From: Flavobacteriales bacterium
Lineage (GTDB): Bacteria; Bacteroidota; Bacteroidia; Flavobacteriales; TMED113
DNA: 49,721 bases
Assembly: GCA_002707245.1 (NCBI GenBank)
Contig: PAMG01000048.1
Span: 1-49,721 of the forward strand
Reading direction: 5' to 3'
Shown: in pieces, positions 19,594-30,162 of the stretch
Layout of the letters: each line of letters opens with the position of its first letter
Position numbering within the stretch: the stretch's first letter is position 1
Notes under the pieces: generated by a model
Databases searched by the model: none
Told to the model about the DNA's origin: nothing
What the model saw: only the letters and a program-made list of their open reading frames with translations
Translations under genes and position numbers: made by a program

Positions 19594-21819
19594 TTATGAT
19601 TCTAATATATTTTCTATTGAAAACAAATAATCCTCCTTTATTGACTCAATATTCCCAAACTCTAGATCATCAACAAGAATTTTCCCCTCGGTGACTTCCC
19701 CAAGAAAAGAAAAGTCAATTTTTTTACCTAAATATCTTTCGAATTCTTTTTTATGATTAGCATCAATAGTGACAACAACTCTACTTTGTGATTCTCCAAA
19801 AAGATAAGCATCTTGTCTAAAGTCATGATTAGTGAAAATGTCAAAACCTAAATTGCTCACAACACTACTTTCTACTAAACAAGTATAAAGACCTCCGTCT
19901 GAAACATCGTGGGCGGATTTAATTTTTCTGCCCTTAATTAAATCAAGTATTATTTTTTGGAGATGAATTTCTTCATTTATATCAAAAAATGGAGCAGGAC
20001 TTTCTGTTATATTTAAACAATTTGCTAAATATTCAGATGATGAAATATCGTCATAACATTTTCCTATTAAATATATTAAATCACCTTTATCTTGAAAACC
20101 AAGAGTCATAATATTTTCCTTATCTGACACAACTCCTATCATACCAATGGTTGGTGTAGGAAAACATGGAGTAGCTTGATCCTTCAATATAGTTTGATTA
20201 TAAAAGCTTACATTACCACCTGTTACTGGAGTATTTAGAGCTTCGCAAGCCATTTTCATACCCTTGATAGAATTGACAAATTGCCAATATACTTCAGGGT
20301 CATATGGGTTTCCAAAGTTCAGACAATTTGTGATAGCTAAAGGTTCACCACCAGAACATATGATATTTCGGGCAGCTTCACTCACAGCAATAGCACATCC
20401 TATTTTTGGGTCTGCATTCACATATCTGGCGTTACAATCTACAGTTAAAGCCAAGGCTTTATTTGTGTTTTTTAAATTAACAACAGCAGCATCAGAACGA
20501 GAATTAGTACTTATATTAACAGTGCCCACCATAGAGTCATATTGTTCATAAATCCATTTTTTCGAAGCAATATTAGGCAATTTAATAATCTGCCTTGCAA
20601 CATCAATAATGTTTTCAGGAGGTAACACGGAAGAGATATTAAATTCCTTATATTTTGAATAATATTCTGGTTCGACATATTGTCTTTCATATACAGGTGC
20701 ACCGCCACCAAGAACTAATGATTCTGCAGGAATACGAGCAATACATTTTTTTTCAAAATAAAATTCTAATATTTTAGTGCCAGTAACTTCACCTATTTGC
20801 TCACAATTTAAATCCCATTTTTTAAAAATATTTTTAGCTACTGATTCTTTTCCTTTTTGAATTACAAGTAACATTCTTTCCTGTGATTCTGACAAAAGAA
20901 TTTCAAATGGCTCCATTTTTTGCCTAATCGGTACCTTATCTAAATTTATTTTCATGCCGCACTTCCCAGCACTACTCATTTCAGAAGTAGAACAAATAAT
21001 TCCTGCAGCTCCCATATCTTGCATACCAACTAAAGCATCTGTCTTAGACAACTCCATAGTTGCTTCTAATAACAACTTTTCCTGAAATGGGTCTCCAACT
21101 TGTACAGATGGAATATCGTTTGCAGAATCTTCTGTTAAATCTTTTGAGGCAAAAGCAGCACCATTAATCCCATCTTTACCAGTAGATGACCCTACAATAA
21201 ATACTGGATTCCCTGGTCCTTTAGCAATAGCTGAAATCATCTCACCTTTTTTCATTATTCCAGCAGAAAACGCATTCACTAATGGGTTAGTGTTATAACT
21301 AGAATCAAAAAAGGTTTCACCGCCTACAGTAGGAATTCCAAACGAATTTCCATAATCACCAATACCCTTTACAACACCTTTTAGTAACCATTGTGTACGT
21401 TTCAAATGAATGTCGCCAAAACGCAAAGAATTTAATTGAGCAATTGGCCTAGCACCCATAGTAAAAATATCTCTATTAATTCCTCCGACTCCAGTAGCTG
21501 CTCCTTGATAAGGTTCTAAAGCAGAAGGATGGTTATGTGATTCTATTTTAAATGCACAAGCTAATCCATCTCCAATATCTACTAATCCTGCATTTTCCTC
21601 ACCTGCTTGCACCAACATTTGAGAACCTGATTTAGGTAATTTTTTCAACCAAAGTATAGAGTTCTTGTAAGAACAATGCTCCGACCACATTACAGAAAAT
21701 ATACTTAATTCAGTATAATTAGGAGTTCTACTTAAAACTTGACAAATTTTATCATATTCTTCAGACAAAAGGCCCATCTCAAGAGCATCTTCCACTGTTG
21801 TTAAATTGTTTTCAGACAT
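19594..21819 (-). CDS. purL: Phosphoribosylformylglycinamidine synthase subunit PurL (small type)
   Basis: At 741 residues this is the small, multi-subunit type of FGAM synthase. It converts FGAR to FGAM in purine synthesis with ammonia from PurQ and the adaptor PurS. Conserved blocks include [13 protein letters not shown] (catalytic His), [31 protein letters not shown] and [10 protein letters not shown]. No glutaminase domain is present and purQ/purS are not adjacent, so they must lie elsewhere. purE, another purine gene, is 11 kb away on the other strand. It is divergent from the fatty-acid operon across 157 bp. Confidence 0.96.
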   Translation of the reverse strand: MSENNLTTVEDALEMGLLSEEYDKICQVLSRTPNYTELSIFSVMWSEHCSYKNSILWLKKLPKSGSQMLVQAGEENAGLVDIGDGLACAFKIESHNHPSALEPYQGAATGVGGINRDIFTMGARPIAQLNSLRFGDIHLKRTQWLLKGVVKGIGDYGNSFGIPTVGGETFFDSSYNTNPLVNAFSAGIMKKGEMISAIAKGPGNPVFIVGSSTGKDGINGAAFASKDLTEDSANDIPSVQVGDPFQEKLLLEATMELSKTDALVGMQDMGAAGIICSTSEMSSAGKCGMKINLDKVPIRQKMEPFEILLSESQERMLLVIQKGKESVAKNIFKKWDLNCEQIGEVTGTKILEFYFEKKCIARIPAESLVLGGGAPVYERQYVEPEYYSKYKEFNISSVLPPENIIDVARQIIKLPNIASKKWIYEQYDSMVGTVNISTNSRSDAAVVNLKNTNKALALTVDCNARYVNADPKIGCAIAVSEAARNIICSGGEPLAITNCLNFGNPYDPEVYWQFVNSIKGMKMACEALNTPVTGGNVSFYNQTILKDQATPCFPTPTIGMIGVVSDKENIMTLGFQDKGDLIYLIGKCYDDISSSEYLANCLNITESPAPFFDINEEIHLQKIILDLIKGRKIKSAHDVSDGGLYTCLVESSVVSNLGFDIFTNHDFRQDAYLFGESQSRVVVTIDANHKKEFERYLGKKIDFSFLGEVTEGKILVDDLEFGNIESIKEDYLFSIENILES

Positions 21820-21917
21820 TATTGAATTATTTAATGCATTAAAAATAAATATTAATCATGTTTCTTATTAAGAAAAAGAAAAATAGTTTTAAACAATTTA
21901 ATACCTTGTTGATAACC

Positions 21918-21948
21918 ATTGATATTTACAATATTTTTATTAGATTGA
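21918..21948 (+). promoter_or_regulatory. Possible promoter of the fatty-acid degradation operon
   Basis: ATTG (21918-21921) is followed by 19 bases and TAGATTGA (21941-21948). The spacing fits the Bacteroidota promoter, but the -7 box departs from TAnnTTTG at its last two bases. It would give a leader of about 20 bases. I see no clear operator repeat around it. Confidence 0.3.
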
Positions 21949-21976
21949 ATAACATAAATATATATCCCCAAAAACC

Positions 21977-23767
21977 ATGGAAAATATAAAATTATTTGAA
22001 TTAGCTGAAAGATATCATAAGTTATTTCAAAAAGAAGACATGATAGCTACTCAACAAGATGGAGTGATGCGAAAATATAGTACTCATGAATATATTGAAA
22101 CCACAAATAATATTGGATATGGGTTATTGAATATTGGAGTTCAAAAAAACGACAAAATTTGTATTATTTCTGCTAACCGGCCAGAATGGAGCTTGGTTGA
22201 TATGGGAATAAATAAAATCGGAGCCGTCAATGTTGGAATCTATCCAAACATAACAAGAAATGAATATAAATATATTATTAATGATTGTGGCGCAAAAATA
22301 GTATTTATTGGATCAAAAGATATTTACAATAACATACAAGGATTAGAAAATGAGATAGAATGTTTGGAGCATATTTTTTCTTTTGATGAAATAAAGGGAG
22401 TTCGAAATTGGCTAGAGCTAATAGAAAAGGGAGTTGTCAACCCAAAAGCTGACAAAATGAAAGAAATACAAAGTACAATTAATGAAGAAGATTTATTTAC
22501 ATTAATATATACATCTGGTACAACAGGAAATCCAAAAGGTGTTATGCTAAACCATAAAAACGTAATTAGTCAAATCACCACTCTAAAAGAAAGACTGCCA
22601 ATTGGCATCGATGATAGAGCAATTAGTTTTTTACCACTTTGCCATGTATTTGAACGAATGATAGAATACTTCTATATGTTTAAGGGAGTATCGATATATT
22701 ACGCTCGAAGCCTAGAAACATTAGGTGATGACTTAAAAATCATTCAACCTACAATTATGCCAACAGTACCAAGATTACTAGAAAAAGTGTATGATAAAAT
22801 TATTGCAAAAGGATCTGAATTATCAGGAGTAAAGAAAAAGTTGTTTTTTTGGGCAGTAGAATTAGGACTAAAACATGAATACAATGGAGCCAATGGAATC
22901 TGGTATGAGTTTAAATTAAGCATAGCCAATAAAATAATTTTTAAAAAATGGCGAGAAGCAGTAGGTGGCAGAATTCGTTTTATTGTTTCAGGAGCATCTG
23001 CACTACAAGAAAGAATTGCCCGAATCTTTACTGCAGCACAAATGCCAATACTTGAAGGGTATGGATTATCTGAAACATCACCCGTAATTTCTGTAAATCT
23101 AGCGCATACTAATGATGCTCATTATGGAACTGTAGGAACTATTATACCAGGAGTGGAAGTAAAGCTAGTTCATGAAGAAGGCATGAAAGAAGGAGAGGGG
23201 GAAATTACTGTTAAAGGTCCAAATGTAATGATGGGCTACTACAATAAACCAGAGGAAACAAAAAAAGTAATTGATGAAAATGGATGGTTTCACACTGGAG
23301 ATATCGGGCGCTTAATAAAAGGGAAGTATTTGAAAATTACTGATAGAAAAAAAGAAATATTTAAAACATCTGGCGGAAAATATATTGCGCCTCAAGTAAT
23401 GGAAAATAAGTTTAAAGAATCCCGATTAATCGAACAAATAATAGTAATTGGTGAAAATGAAAAACATCCAGCCGCTTTAATCATGCCTGCAGAGGAAGGG
23501 GTGAAATTTTGGTGCAAAAAACATAATATACTCTTCACCAACATAAAAGAAATTATTCTTGATAAAAAAGTTTTAGAAAAATATGAAAAAGAAATAGAGC
23601 ACTATAATAGTTTTTTTAGTGCATATGAAAGAGTCAAGAAATTTCAACTCGTAGGTGAACCATGGTCAGTAGATGGCGGAGAATTAACTGCAACAATGAA
23701 ATTAAGAAGAAAAAATATACTATCTAAATACAAACACTTATATAATAAAATATATAAAAATGAATAA
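21977..23767 (+). CDS. fadD: Long-chain acyl-CoA ligase (AMP-forming)
   Basis: This 596-residue enzyme activates free fatty acids to acyl-CoA through an acyl-adenylate. The P-loop YTSGTTGNPKG (178-188), the A5 motif GYGLSETSP and the A7 motif WFHTGDIG are intact. The A8 hinge (LKITDRKKEIFKTSGGKYIAP) and the C-terminal KLRRK block also fit the long FadD15-like class. It heads a plus-strand operon whose other members carry out beta-oxidation, supporting a fatty-acid rather than an aryl or acetate substrate. The usual MarR or TetR regulator gene is absent beside it. Confidence 0.93.
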   Translation: MENIKLFELAERYHKLFQKEDMIATQQDGVMRKYSTHEYIETTNNIGYGLLNIGVQKNDKICIISANRPEWSLVDMGINKIGAVNVGIYPNITRNEYKYIINDCGAKIVFIGSKDIYNNIQGLENEIECLEHIFSFDEIKGVRNWLELIEKGVVNPKADKMKEIQSTINEEDLFTLIYTSGTTGNPKGVMLNHKNVISQITTLKERLPIGIDDRAISFLPLCHVFERMIEYFYMFKGVSIYYARSLETLGDDLKIIQPTIMPTVPRLLEKVYDKIIAKGSELSGVKKKLFFWAVELGLKHEYNGANGIWYEFKLSIANKIIFKKWREAVGGRIRFIVSGASALQERIARIFTAAQMPILEGYGLSETSPVISVNLAHTNDAHYGTVGTIIPGVEVKLVHEEGMKEGEGEITVKGPNVMMGYYNKPEETKKVIDENGWFHTGDIGRLIKGKYLKITDRKKEIFKTSGGKYIAPQVMENKFKESRLIEQIIVIGENEKHPAALIMPAEEGVKFWCKKHNILFTNIKEIILDKKVLEKYEKEIEHYNSFFSAYERVKKFQLVGEPWSVDGGELTATMKLRRKNILSKYKHLYNKIYKNE

Positions 23768-26177
23768 TGCAAATAGGATGAGAAAAATTCAAAACATAGC
23801 AGTAATTGGATCTGGAATCATGGGGTCTAGGATTGCTTGTCATTTCGCCAATATAGGTGCACAGGTCTTATTACTAGACATTAATCCTAAAAAGCTCACT
23901 GAAATAGAAGACAAAAAGGGGTTAAGTTTAAATGATTCTATTGTTCGAAATAGAATCGTAACAGAATCTTTGAATAACACATTAAAATCAAAGCCCTCTC
24001 CTATTTATAAAAAGAATTTTGCAAATAGAATCGAAACAGGAAATTTAGCTGATGATATATCGAAAATTAAAAGAGCTGATTGGATTATTGAGGTAATCAT
24101 TGAAAATTTAGAAATAAAAAAACAATTATTTGAAAACATAGAAAAATATCGAACCCCTGGCACAATAATTAGCTCCAACACATCAGGGATACCTATTAAT
24201 CAGATGATTAAAGGAAGGAGTAAGGACTTTTGTGAAAATTTTTGCGGCACACATTTTTTTAATCCCCCAAGATATTTAAAGCTTTTAGAAATCATTCCTG
24301 CTGAAACAACTAATAAAGATTTAATATCATTTCTAATGGGTTATGGTGAGAAGTTCTTAGGAAAAACTACTGTATTATGTAAAGATACTCCAGCATTTAT
24401 CGCTAATAGAATTGGCATTGCTGGAATTGCAGCTTTATTTAAATTAAGTAACGATTTAAGTATGAGTGTTGAAGAAATCGATACACTAACTGGTCCAATT
24501 ATTGGCCGACCAAAATCAGCAACTTTTAGAACATCTGACCTGGTTGGATTAGACACGTTAAATAATGTAGCTAAAGGAGTTTATAACAACTGTCCAAATG
24601 ATGAACAAAGAGAAATTTTCAATCTACCATTATTTATCACTAACATGTTAGAAAAACAATGGCTAGGAGATAAAACTAAACAAGGTTTTTATAAAAAAGA
24701 TAGAGACTCGAAAGGAAAAAGAAAAATATTATCACTCAATCTAGATACTCTCGAATATGTAGAAAAAAGAAAAATAAAATTCAAGACTATTGGGGAAGCA
24801 AAAAAAATAAGTAATCTCAAAAACAGATTTACCACCTTAATTGATGGAGATGACAAAGCAGCGATATTTTATCAAAAAATGTTTGCCTTTATGTTTTCAT
24901 ATGTAGCTCATCGCATTCCAGAAATATCGGATCAAATTTACAAGATTGATTCAGCAATGTGTGCAGGATTTGGATGGAAGATAGGACCTTTTGAAATTTG
25001 GGATGCAATCGGGCTCCAAAAAGGAATAGAATTAATAAATCAAGAAAATCTAAAAACCCCGGAGTGGATTGAAAAATTAGTAGAAACAGGTAATTCTTTT
25101 TACAACATAGATAAAACACAAAAAACATATTATGACACTAACACAAATAGACATCAAACTATTCCAATACTGAATAAATTTACAATACTAAACAACCTAC
25201 GAGAGACAGCAGAAATATGGAAAAACAATGGAGTTTCTTTATTAGATATTGGAGATGGAGTGTTAAACATAGAGTTTCACACTAAACTTAATAGCATTGG
25301 AAAAGAAGTAATTGAGGGCATAGAACAGGGAATTAAATTAGGTGAAAAAGAATTTAGGGGAATTGTTATTGGGAATCAGGGGGAACATTTTTCAGCTGGA
25401 GCAGACATCAGTATGATTTTTACTTTAATTGTAGAACAAGAATGGGAATTACTAAACAAAGCTGTACAAACTTTCCAAAACACATCGATGAGAATAAGAT
25501 ACTCTAGTGTTCCTATTGTTGTAGCACCTCACGGGCTTACACTTGGTGGAGGTTGTGAATTCACACTACATGCTGACGCGGTACAATGTGCAGCAGAAAC
25601 ATATATGGGGCTGGTAGAGTTAGGTGTTGGACTCATTCCTGGTGGTGGAGGCACAAAAGAAATGGCGCTAAGAGCTTCTGATTTATATTACGAAGGTGAT
25701 ATTGAACTACCAAGGTTAAAACAATATTTTTTAAACATTGGCAAAGCAGAAGTTGCTACCTCAGCTCATGAAGCATTTGAATTAGGATACCTACAAAAAG
25801 GAAAGGATGCAGTTACAATAAATAATAATAAACTTATTGAAGATGCTAAACAAAAAGTTATATACCTGGATAAATTAGGGTATACTCAACCAATACAAAG
25901 AAAAGATATTAAAGTACTAGGAAAAGAAGGACTAGGGATGTTTTTAGTTGGAGCAGATAGCTTTAGGCAAGGAAAATATATTACAAAACACGAGCAACTC
26001 ATGTGTGAAAAATTAGCATATGTATTATGTGGCGGGGATTTATCTACTCCCACAAAAGTTTCTGAGCAATATCTGCTAGATCTTGAACGAGAAGCATTTT
26101 TATCTTTATGCGGAGAAGCAAAAACATTAGACAGGATAAAACATATGTTAGAAACCGGGAAACCATTAAGAAATTAA
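23760..26177 (+). CDS. fadN: FadN-type 3-hydroxyacyl-CoA dehydrogenase / enoyl-CoA hydratase fusion
   Basis: This 805-residue protein carries two consecutive beta-oxidation steps. The N-terminal half is the NAD-dependent dehydrogenase: GSGIMG (17-22) and the catalytic-His block THFFNPP (164-170). The C-terminal part (from about residue 480) is a crotonase-type hydratase with HFSAGADIS, GGGCEF and VELGVGLIPGGGG, keeping both catalytic glutamates. The domain order is the reverse of E. coli FadB and matches Bacillus FadN. The ATG at 23760 overlaps fadD by 8 bases; the ATG at 23778 (MRKIQNIAVIGSG) is an equally good start without overlap. Confidence 0.93.
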   Translation: MNNANRMRKIQNIAVIGSGIMGSRIACHFANIGAQVLLLDINPKKLTEIEDKKGLSLNDSIVRNRIVTESLNNTLKSKPSPIYKKNFANRIETGNLADDISKIKRADWIIEVIIENLEIKKQLFENIEKYRTPGTIISSNTSGIPINQMIKGRSKDFCENFCGTHFFNPPRYLKLLEIIPAETTNKDLISFLMGYGEKFLGKTTVLCKDTPAFIANRIGIAGIAALFKLSNDLSMSVEEIDTLTGPIIGRPKSATFRTSDLVGLDTLNNVAKGVYNNCPNDEQREIFNLPLFITNMLEKQWLGDKTKQGFYKKDRDSKGKRKILSLNLDTLEYVEKRKIKFKTIGEAKKISNLKNRFTTLIDGDDKAAIFYQKMFAFMFSYVAHRIPEISDQIYKIDSAMCAGFGWKIGPFEIWDAIGLQKGIELINQENLKTPEWIEKLVETGNSFYNIDKTQKTYYDTNTNRHQTIPILNKFTILNNLRETAEIWKNNGVSLLDIGDGVLNIEFHTKLNSIGKEVIEGIEQGIKLGEKEFRGIVIGNQGEHFSAGADISMIFTLIVEQEWELLNKAVQTFQNTSMRIRYSSVPIVVAPHGLTLGGGCEFTLHADAVQCAAETYMGLVELGVGLIPGGGGTKEMALRASDLYYEGDIELPRLKQYFLNIGKAEVATSAHEAFELGYLQKGKDAVTINNNKLIEDAKQKVIYLDKLGYTQPIQRKDIKVLGKEGLGMFLVGADSFRQGKYITKHEQLMCEKLAYVLCGGDLSTPTKVSEQYLLDLEREAFLSLCGEAKTLDRIKHMLETGKPLRN

Positions 26178-26179
26178 AT

Positions 26180-27361
26180 ATGGAAGAAGTATATATTGTA
26201 CAAGCATATCGCACTGCTGTTGGAAAATCAAAAAAAGGAAAATTAAGATTTACAAGAGCCGATGACTTAGGTGCTGGCTTAATAAACCAGATGATTGAAA
26301 AAATTCCTAGCTTTAAAAAAGAAATTATAAATGATGTCATTGTAGGGAATGCTACCCCTGAAGCAGAACAAGGTTTAAATCTTGGAAGAATGATTTCTTT
26401 AATGGGCCTAAATTCTGTAAAAGTTCCAGGGATGACAGTAAATAGATATTGTTCATCTGGACTAGAAACTATCGCCATTGGAACAGCAAAAATAAAATCA
26501 GGTATGTCTAGCTGTATTTTAGCGGGAGGTGTAGAAACCATGTCAACAATACCAATGGGAGGATGGAAAATCATTCCAAACTCCAAAATAGCTCAAGAAA
26601 ATCCAGATTGGTATTGGGGTATGGGTACGACAGCCGAAGCCATTGTAAACAAATATAACATCTCAAGAGAAGATCAGGATGAATTTGCTTATCAATCTCA
26701 TATGAAAGCAATAAATGCGATAAAAAATAATTTATTTTCAGATGAAATTATACCATACCACATCAATGAAGTCTTTCTAAATAATAACTCAAAAAGAGAA
26801 GAGAAAAAATATATAATTAGTCAAGATGAAGGACCTAGAGAAGATACAACAATTAAAAAATTATCGAAATTAAAACCAGTATTTGAGGAAAAAGGTACAG
26901 TAACAGCAGGCAATTCTTCACAAACATCAAATGGTGCTGCATTTGTTATGCTTATGTCTGAGAAAATGATGAATGAATTAAATTTAACACCAATCGCCAA
27001 ACTCAAAAGCTATGCTGTTTGTGGCGTAGAACCAAAACACATGGGAATTGGTCCAGTAGAAGCCATTCCACTAGCTTTAAAACAAGCTAACATGTCATTA
27101 AATGATATTGAACTAATTGAATTAAATGAAGCTTTTGCATGTCAATCTCTGGCTGTAATTAGAGAAGCTCAATTAAATCCCGAAATCATTAATGTTAATG
27201 GAGGAGCAATTGCACTAGGTCACCCACTAGGTTGTACAGGAGCAAAGTTAACAGTGCAATTATTAAATGAAATGCGAAGAAGAAAACAAAAATATGGGAT
27301 GGTCACAATGTGTGTAGGAACAGGACAAGGGGCTGCAGGTATTTTTGAATTATTAAACTAA
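26180..27361 (+). CDS. fadA: Acetyl-CoA C-acyltransferase (3-ketoacyl-CoA thiolase)
   Basis: The ATG at 26180 gives a 393-residue thiolase starting MEEVYIVQAYRTAVGK, 2 bases after fadN; the longer open frame would run into fadN. The nucleophile is Cys91 (NRYCSSGLETIA). The NEAFA block, His348 (GGAIALGHPLGCTGAK) and Cys378 (CVGTGQG) complete the active site. It cleaves 3-ketoacyl-CoA to release acetyl-CoA, the last step of beta-oxidation. Position between fadN and fadE supports a degradative rather than a PHB role. Confidence 0.95.
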   Translation: MEEVYIVQAYRTAVGKSKKGKLRFTRADDLGAGLINQMIEKIPSFKKEIINDVIVGNATPEAEQGLNLGRMISLMGLNSVKVPGMTVNRYCSSGLETIAIGTAKIKSGMSSCILAGGVETMSTIPMGGWKIIPNSKIAQENPDWYWGMGTTAEAIVNKYNISREDQDEFAYQSHMKAINAIKNNLFSDEIIPYHINEVFLNNNSKREEKKYIISQDEGPREDTTIKKLSKLKPVFEEKGTVTAGNSSQTSNGAAFVMLMSEKMMNELNLTPIAKLKSYAVCGVEPKHMGIGPVEAIPLALKQANMSLNDIELIELNEAFACQSLAVIREAQLNPEIINVNGGAIALGHPLGCTGAKLTVQLLNEMRRRKQKYGMVTMCVGTGQGAAGIFELLN

Positions 27362-27365
27362 AAAC

Positions 27366-29162
27366 ATGAATAAAGACAAAATAGGAGGATCTTTTTTAAC
27401 TGAAGAAACAGACTTTAACGACGTATTTATCACAGCTGATTTTGACGAAACAGCAAAACAAATGCTAGATGCCACAAGAGAATTTGTAGAAAAAGAAATT
27501 TACCCACATATTCGAGAATTAGAAAATCACAATTATGACTTAGTAGAAAGTATTATGAAAAAAGCTGGTCAACTTGGACTACTTGGATTAAATATTCCAG
27601 AAGAATATGGAGGTTTTGGAATGGGGTTTAACTTATCTATGTTAATATGTGGTGAGATAAGTGCTTATTCTGGATCTGTTGCTACAGCATATGGCGCACA
27701 TACTGGCATCGGGACGTATCCCATTTTATATTATGGAAGTGAAGAAGTGAAGAAAAAATACTTACCGAAAATTGCATCTGGAGAATGGCTATCTTGCTAC
27801 AACTTAACTGAGCCAAATGCAGGGTCTGATGCAAATGCAGGAAAAACCATTGCTGTCTTATGTGAAGATGGCGAAAATTATAAAATTACTGGACAAAAAA
27901 TATGGATTAGTAATGCCGGTTTTGCAGAAGTATTTATTCTATTTGCTAGGATTGAAGATGATGAAAATATTACGGGATTTGTTATAGAAAAATCAAAATC
28001 TAATGGAATTACATTAGGTGAAGAAGAAAAAAAACTGGGACTACACTCATCTTCAACAAGACAAGTGTTTTATGAGAAAACGAAAATTCCGAAAAATCAG
28101 ATTTTAGGTGAAAGAAACAATGGATTTAAAATCGCGATGAATGCATTGAATGTTGGGAGAATTAAATTATGTGCAGCAACTACTGCAGCTGCAGAAAAAG
28201 TCTTAAACATTTGCATCCAATATGCGTTAGAAAGGAAGCAATTCAACAACAATATCATCAATTATGGAGCTATCAAAGAAAAGCTAGCACATATGGCCAC
28301 AAAAATATATTGTTCAAATGCCGCTCTATATAGAGCTGGTCATGACATAGAAATTAAAATTAAACAGTTACAAGAAGTAGGTGAAAATAAAACTAATGCA
28401 AAATTAAAATCACTACTAAGTTATGCAGTTGAATGCGCAATCTTAAAAATACATGGATCAGAAGTAATTAAATTTGTGTCAGATGAAGCAATACAAATAC
28501 ATGGTGGCATGGGGTATTCCGCAGATACATTAGTGGAACCAGCATATAGAGATGCCCGAATATCTAGAATCTATGAAGGGACTAATGAGATTAACAGGAT
28601 GTTAATTGTTGAAATGATAATAAAAAAAGCTATCAAAAAAGAGTTGAAAATATTTGAAAATATAAAAAAAATTCAAAGCGAATTATTTTGGATTAAACTT
28701 GGATTACCAACAAGAATTCCAAAATCTAAATTAAAAATTGAAAAAAAGGCAGTATGTAATCTTAAAAAATTATCATTATTAATGCTAGGAATTGCCACGG
28801 TTAAATACAAGAAAAAATTAGTTGGTGAACAAGAATTATTAATGAGAATAGCTGATTTAATAATAGAAACCTATATTGCTGAATCTGCTGTTTTAAAAAC
28901 AGAAAAACTCATAAAAAAACAAGGTAAAGAAAAGTCTATAACTGAAATTCATATGACACAAAATTATTTACAACATAGTATTAATATTGCTAGATACTGT
29001 TCAGAAGAAATTATTATGTCAACCACAAGTGGACTCAAAAATAAATTCTTATTATCTGTTTCGAGACAACTCACAAGTCATTTAAAATACGACATGAAAC
29101 AAATTAGAAGGAATATTTCTGAAAAACTGCAACAAGAAACTAAATATAGTTTTTCTATTTAA
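27366..29162 (+). CDS. fadE: Acyl-CoA dehydrogenase with C-terminal extension
   Basis: This 598-residue FAD enzyme introduces the first double bond of beta-oxidation. Residues about 30-410 are the standard acyl-CoA dehydrogenase core: YNLTEPNAGSDA (145-156), the IQIHGGMGYS block (377-386) and the catalytic glutamate Glu404 in YEGTNEINR. A helical extension of about 185 residues follows, as in VLCAD-like enzymes and Bacillus FadE. It follows fadA by 4 bases. The electron acceptor (ETF) is not encoded here. Confidence 0.94.
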   Translation: MNKDKIGGSFLTEETDFNDVFITADFDETAKQMLDATREFVEKEIYPHIRELENHNYDLVESIMKKAGQLGLLGLNIPEEYGGFGMGFNLSMLICGEISAYSGSVATAYGAHTGIGTYPILYYGSEEVKKKYLPKIASGEWLSCYNLTEPNAGSDANAGKTIAVLCEDGENYKITGQKIWISNAGFAEVFILFARIEDDENITGFVIEKSKSNGITLGEEEKKLGLHSSSTRQVFYEKTKIPKNQILGERNNGFKIAMNALNVGRIKLCAATTAAAEKVLNICIQYALERKQFNNNIINYGAIKEKLAHMATKIYCSNAALYRAGHDIEIKIKQLQEVGENKTNAKLKSLLSYAVECAILKIHGSEVIKFVSDEAIQIHGGMGYSADTLVEPAYRDARISRIYEGTNEINRMLIVEMIIKKAIKKELKIFENIKKIQSELFWIKLGLPTRIPKSKLKIEKKAVCNLKKLSLLMLGIATVKYKKKLVGEQELLMRIADLIIETYIAESAVLKTEKLIKKQGKEKSITEIHMTQNYLQHSINIARYCSEEIIMSTTSGLKNKFLLSVSRQLTSHLKYDMKQIRRNISEKLQQETKYSFSI

Positions 29163-29172
29163 TTTTTTCACC

Positions 29173-29814
29173 ATGGACTTTTTATCAGAATCAATACTAA
29201 ATTATTCTAGAAAATTTTCATCTTCACAAAACAAAATACTAAAAGAACTAGAAAGAGAAACACAATATAAAATATTAATGCCTCGAATGCTGTCTGGGCA
29301 TTTAATGGGGGCTTTCCTTCAATTTATAAGCAAAATAATAAAGCCCACATATATATTGGAAATTGGAACATACACAGGATATTCTGCTATATGCTTAGCT
29401 AGTGGCTTACAAAAAGATGGAGAATTACACACTATTGAAATTAATCAAGAACTAGAAGACTTTGCATCTAAGTACTTCAAAAAAGCCAAACTACATAATA
29501 AGATTAAAATGCACATTGGAAATGCAAAAGATATAATACCAAAATTAACTCACATTTTTGATATTATTTTTATTGACGCAGATAAAAAAAATTATTGTCT
29601 ATACTATGAAATAGCTCTGAAAAAAATAAAAAAGGGAGGCTTTATTATTATTGACAATGTTCTTTGGAGTGGAAAGGTTCTAGAAAAAGCTAAAACACAT
29701 GATATAGAAACGAAAGAAATACAAAAACTCAATCAAAAAATAGCTGAGGATGACAGAGTAGAAAATCTACTTCTACCATTAAGAGATGGAATTATGATTT
29801 GTAAAGTTTTATAA
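29173..29814 (+). CDS. SAM-dependent O-methyltransferase (COMT-like family 3)
   Basis: This 213-residue class I methyltransferase has the SAM-binding motif ILEIGTYTGYSA, the acidic LHTIEINQELEDFA strand and the DIIFIDADKKNY metal/catalytic block. This group includes catechol and caffeoyl-CoA methyltransferases and the tRNA wobble-uridine methyltransferase TrmR. A small bacterial member such as this may be TrmR-like, but the sequence alone does not decide the substrate. It follows fadE by 10 bases. Its final codons (TTA TAA) overlap crcB tail to tail by 6 bases. Confidence 0.85.
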   Translation: MDFLSESILNYSRKFSSSQNKILKELERETQYKILMPRMLSGHLMGAFLQFISKIIKPTYILEIGTYTGYSAICLASGLQKDGELHTIEINQELEDFASKYFKKAKLHNKIKMHIGNAKDIIPKLTHIFDIIFIDADKKNYCLYYEIALKKIKKGGFIIIDNVLWSGKVLEKAKTHDIETKEIQKLNQKIAEDDRVENLLLPLRDGIMICKVL

Positions 29815-30162
29815 TTTTTTAGTTAAAAAATATACAACCAACATACAAAGGGAAATACTAAATAAAATATTAGAAATAGCATAATTAATGTGACCAGACT
29901 TAATTAAACCTAAAGTCTCATAACTAAATGTCGAAAATGTACTTAGACCACCACAAAAACCAATGACAAAAAATAGCCTCACACTATCACTTAAACTCCA
30001 TTTTTGAACAAAAAACAAAGTCAAAGCTAATAACAAACAACTTAAAATATTAGCGAATAATGTTGCTAATGGAAATGTGTAATTCACAAAACATAAAGAA
30101 ATTAAATATCTAATCACAGAACCTAATCCGCCGCCCAAAAAAACATATATGATAACTTTCAT
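29809..30162 (-). CDS. crcB: Fluoride ion channel CrcB/FluC
   Basis: This 117-residue membrane protein with four predicted helices has the family signatures GGGLGSVIRY (10-19) and FCGGLSTFSTFS (69-80). The pore-lining Phe/Thr/Ser residues are in the second block. It forms dual-topology dimers that export fluoride. It overlaps the PAP2 gene by 4 bases upstream and ends inside the last codons of the convergent methyltransferase gene. No fluoride riboswitch is possible between it and PAP2, so it is expressed with the hpt-adk-obgE operon. Confidence 0.93.
   Translation of the reverse strand: MKVIIYVFLGGGLGSVIRYLISLCFVNYTFPLATLFANILSCLLLALTLFFVQKWSLSDSVRLFFVIGFCGGLSTFSTFSYETLGLIKSGHINYAISNILFSISLCMLVVYFLTKKL

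Noticed and set aside
26108-26179. Longer start of the thiolase gene inside fadN
   Set aside because: The 24 extra residues are a shadow of fadN; the thiolase fold begins at MEEVYIVQAYRTA.
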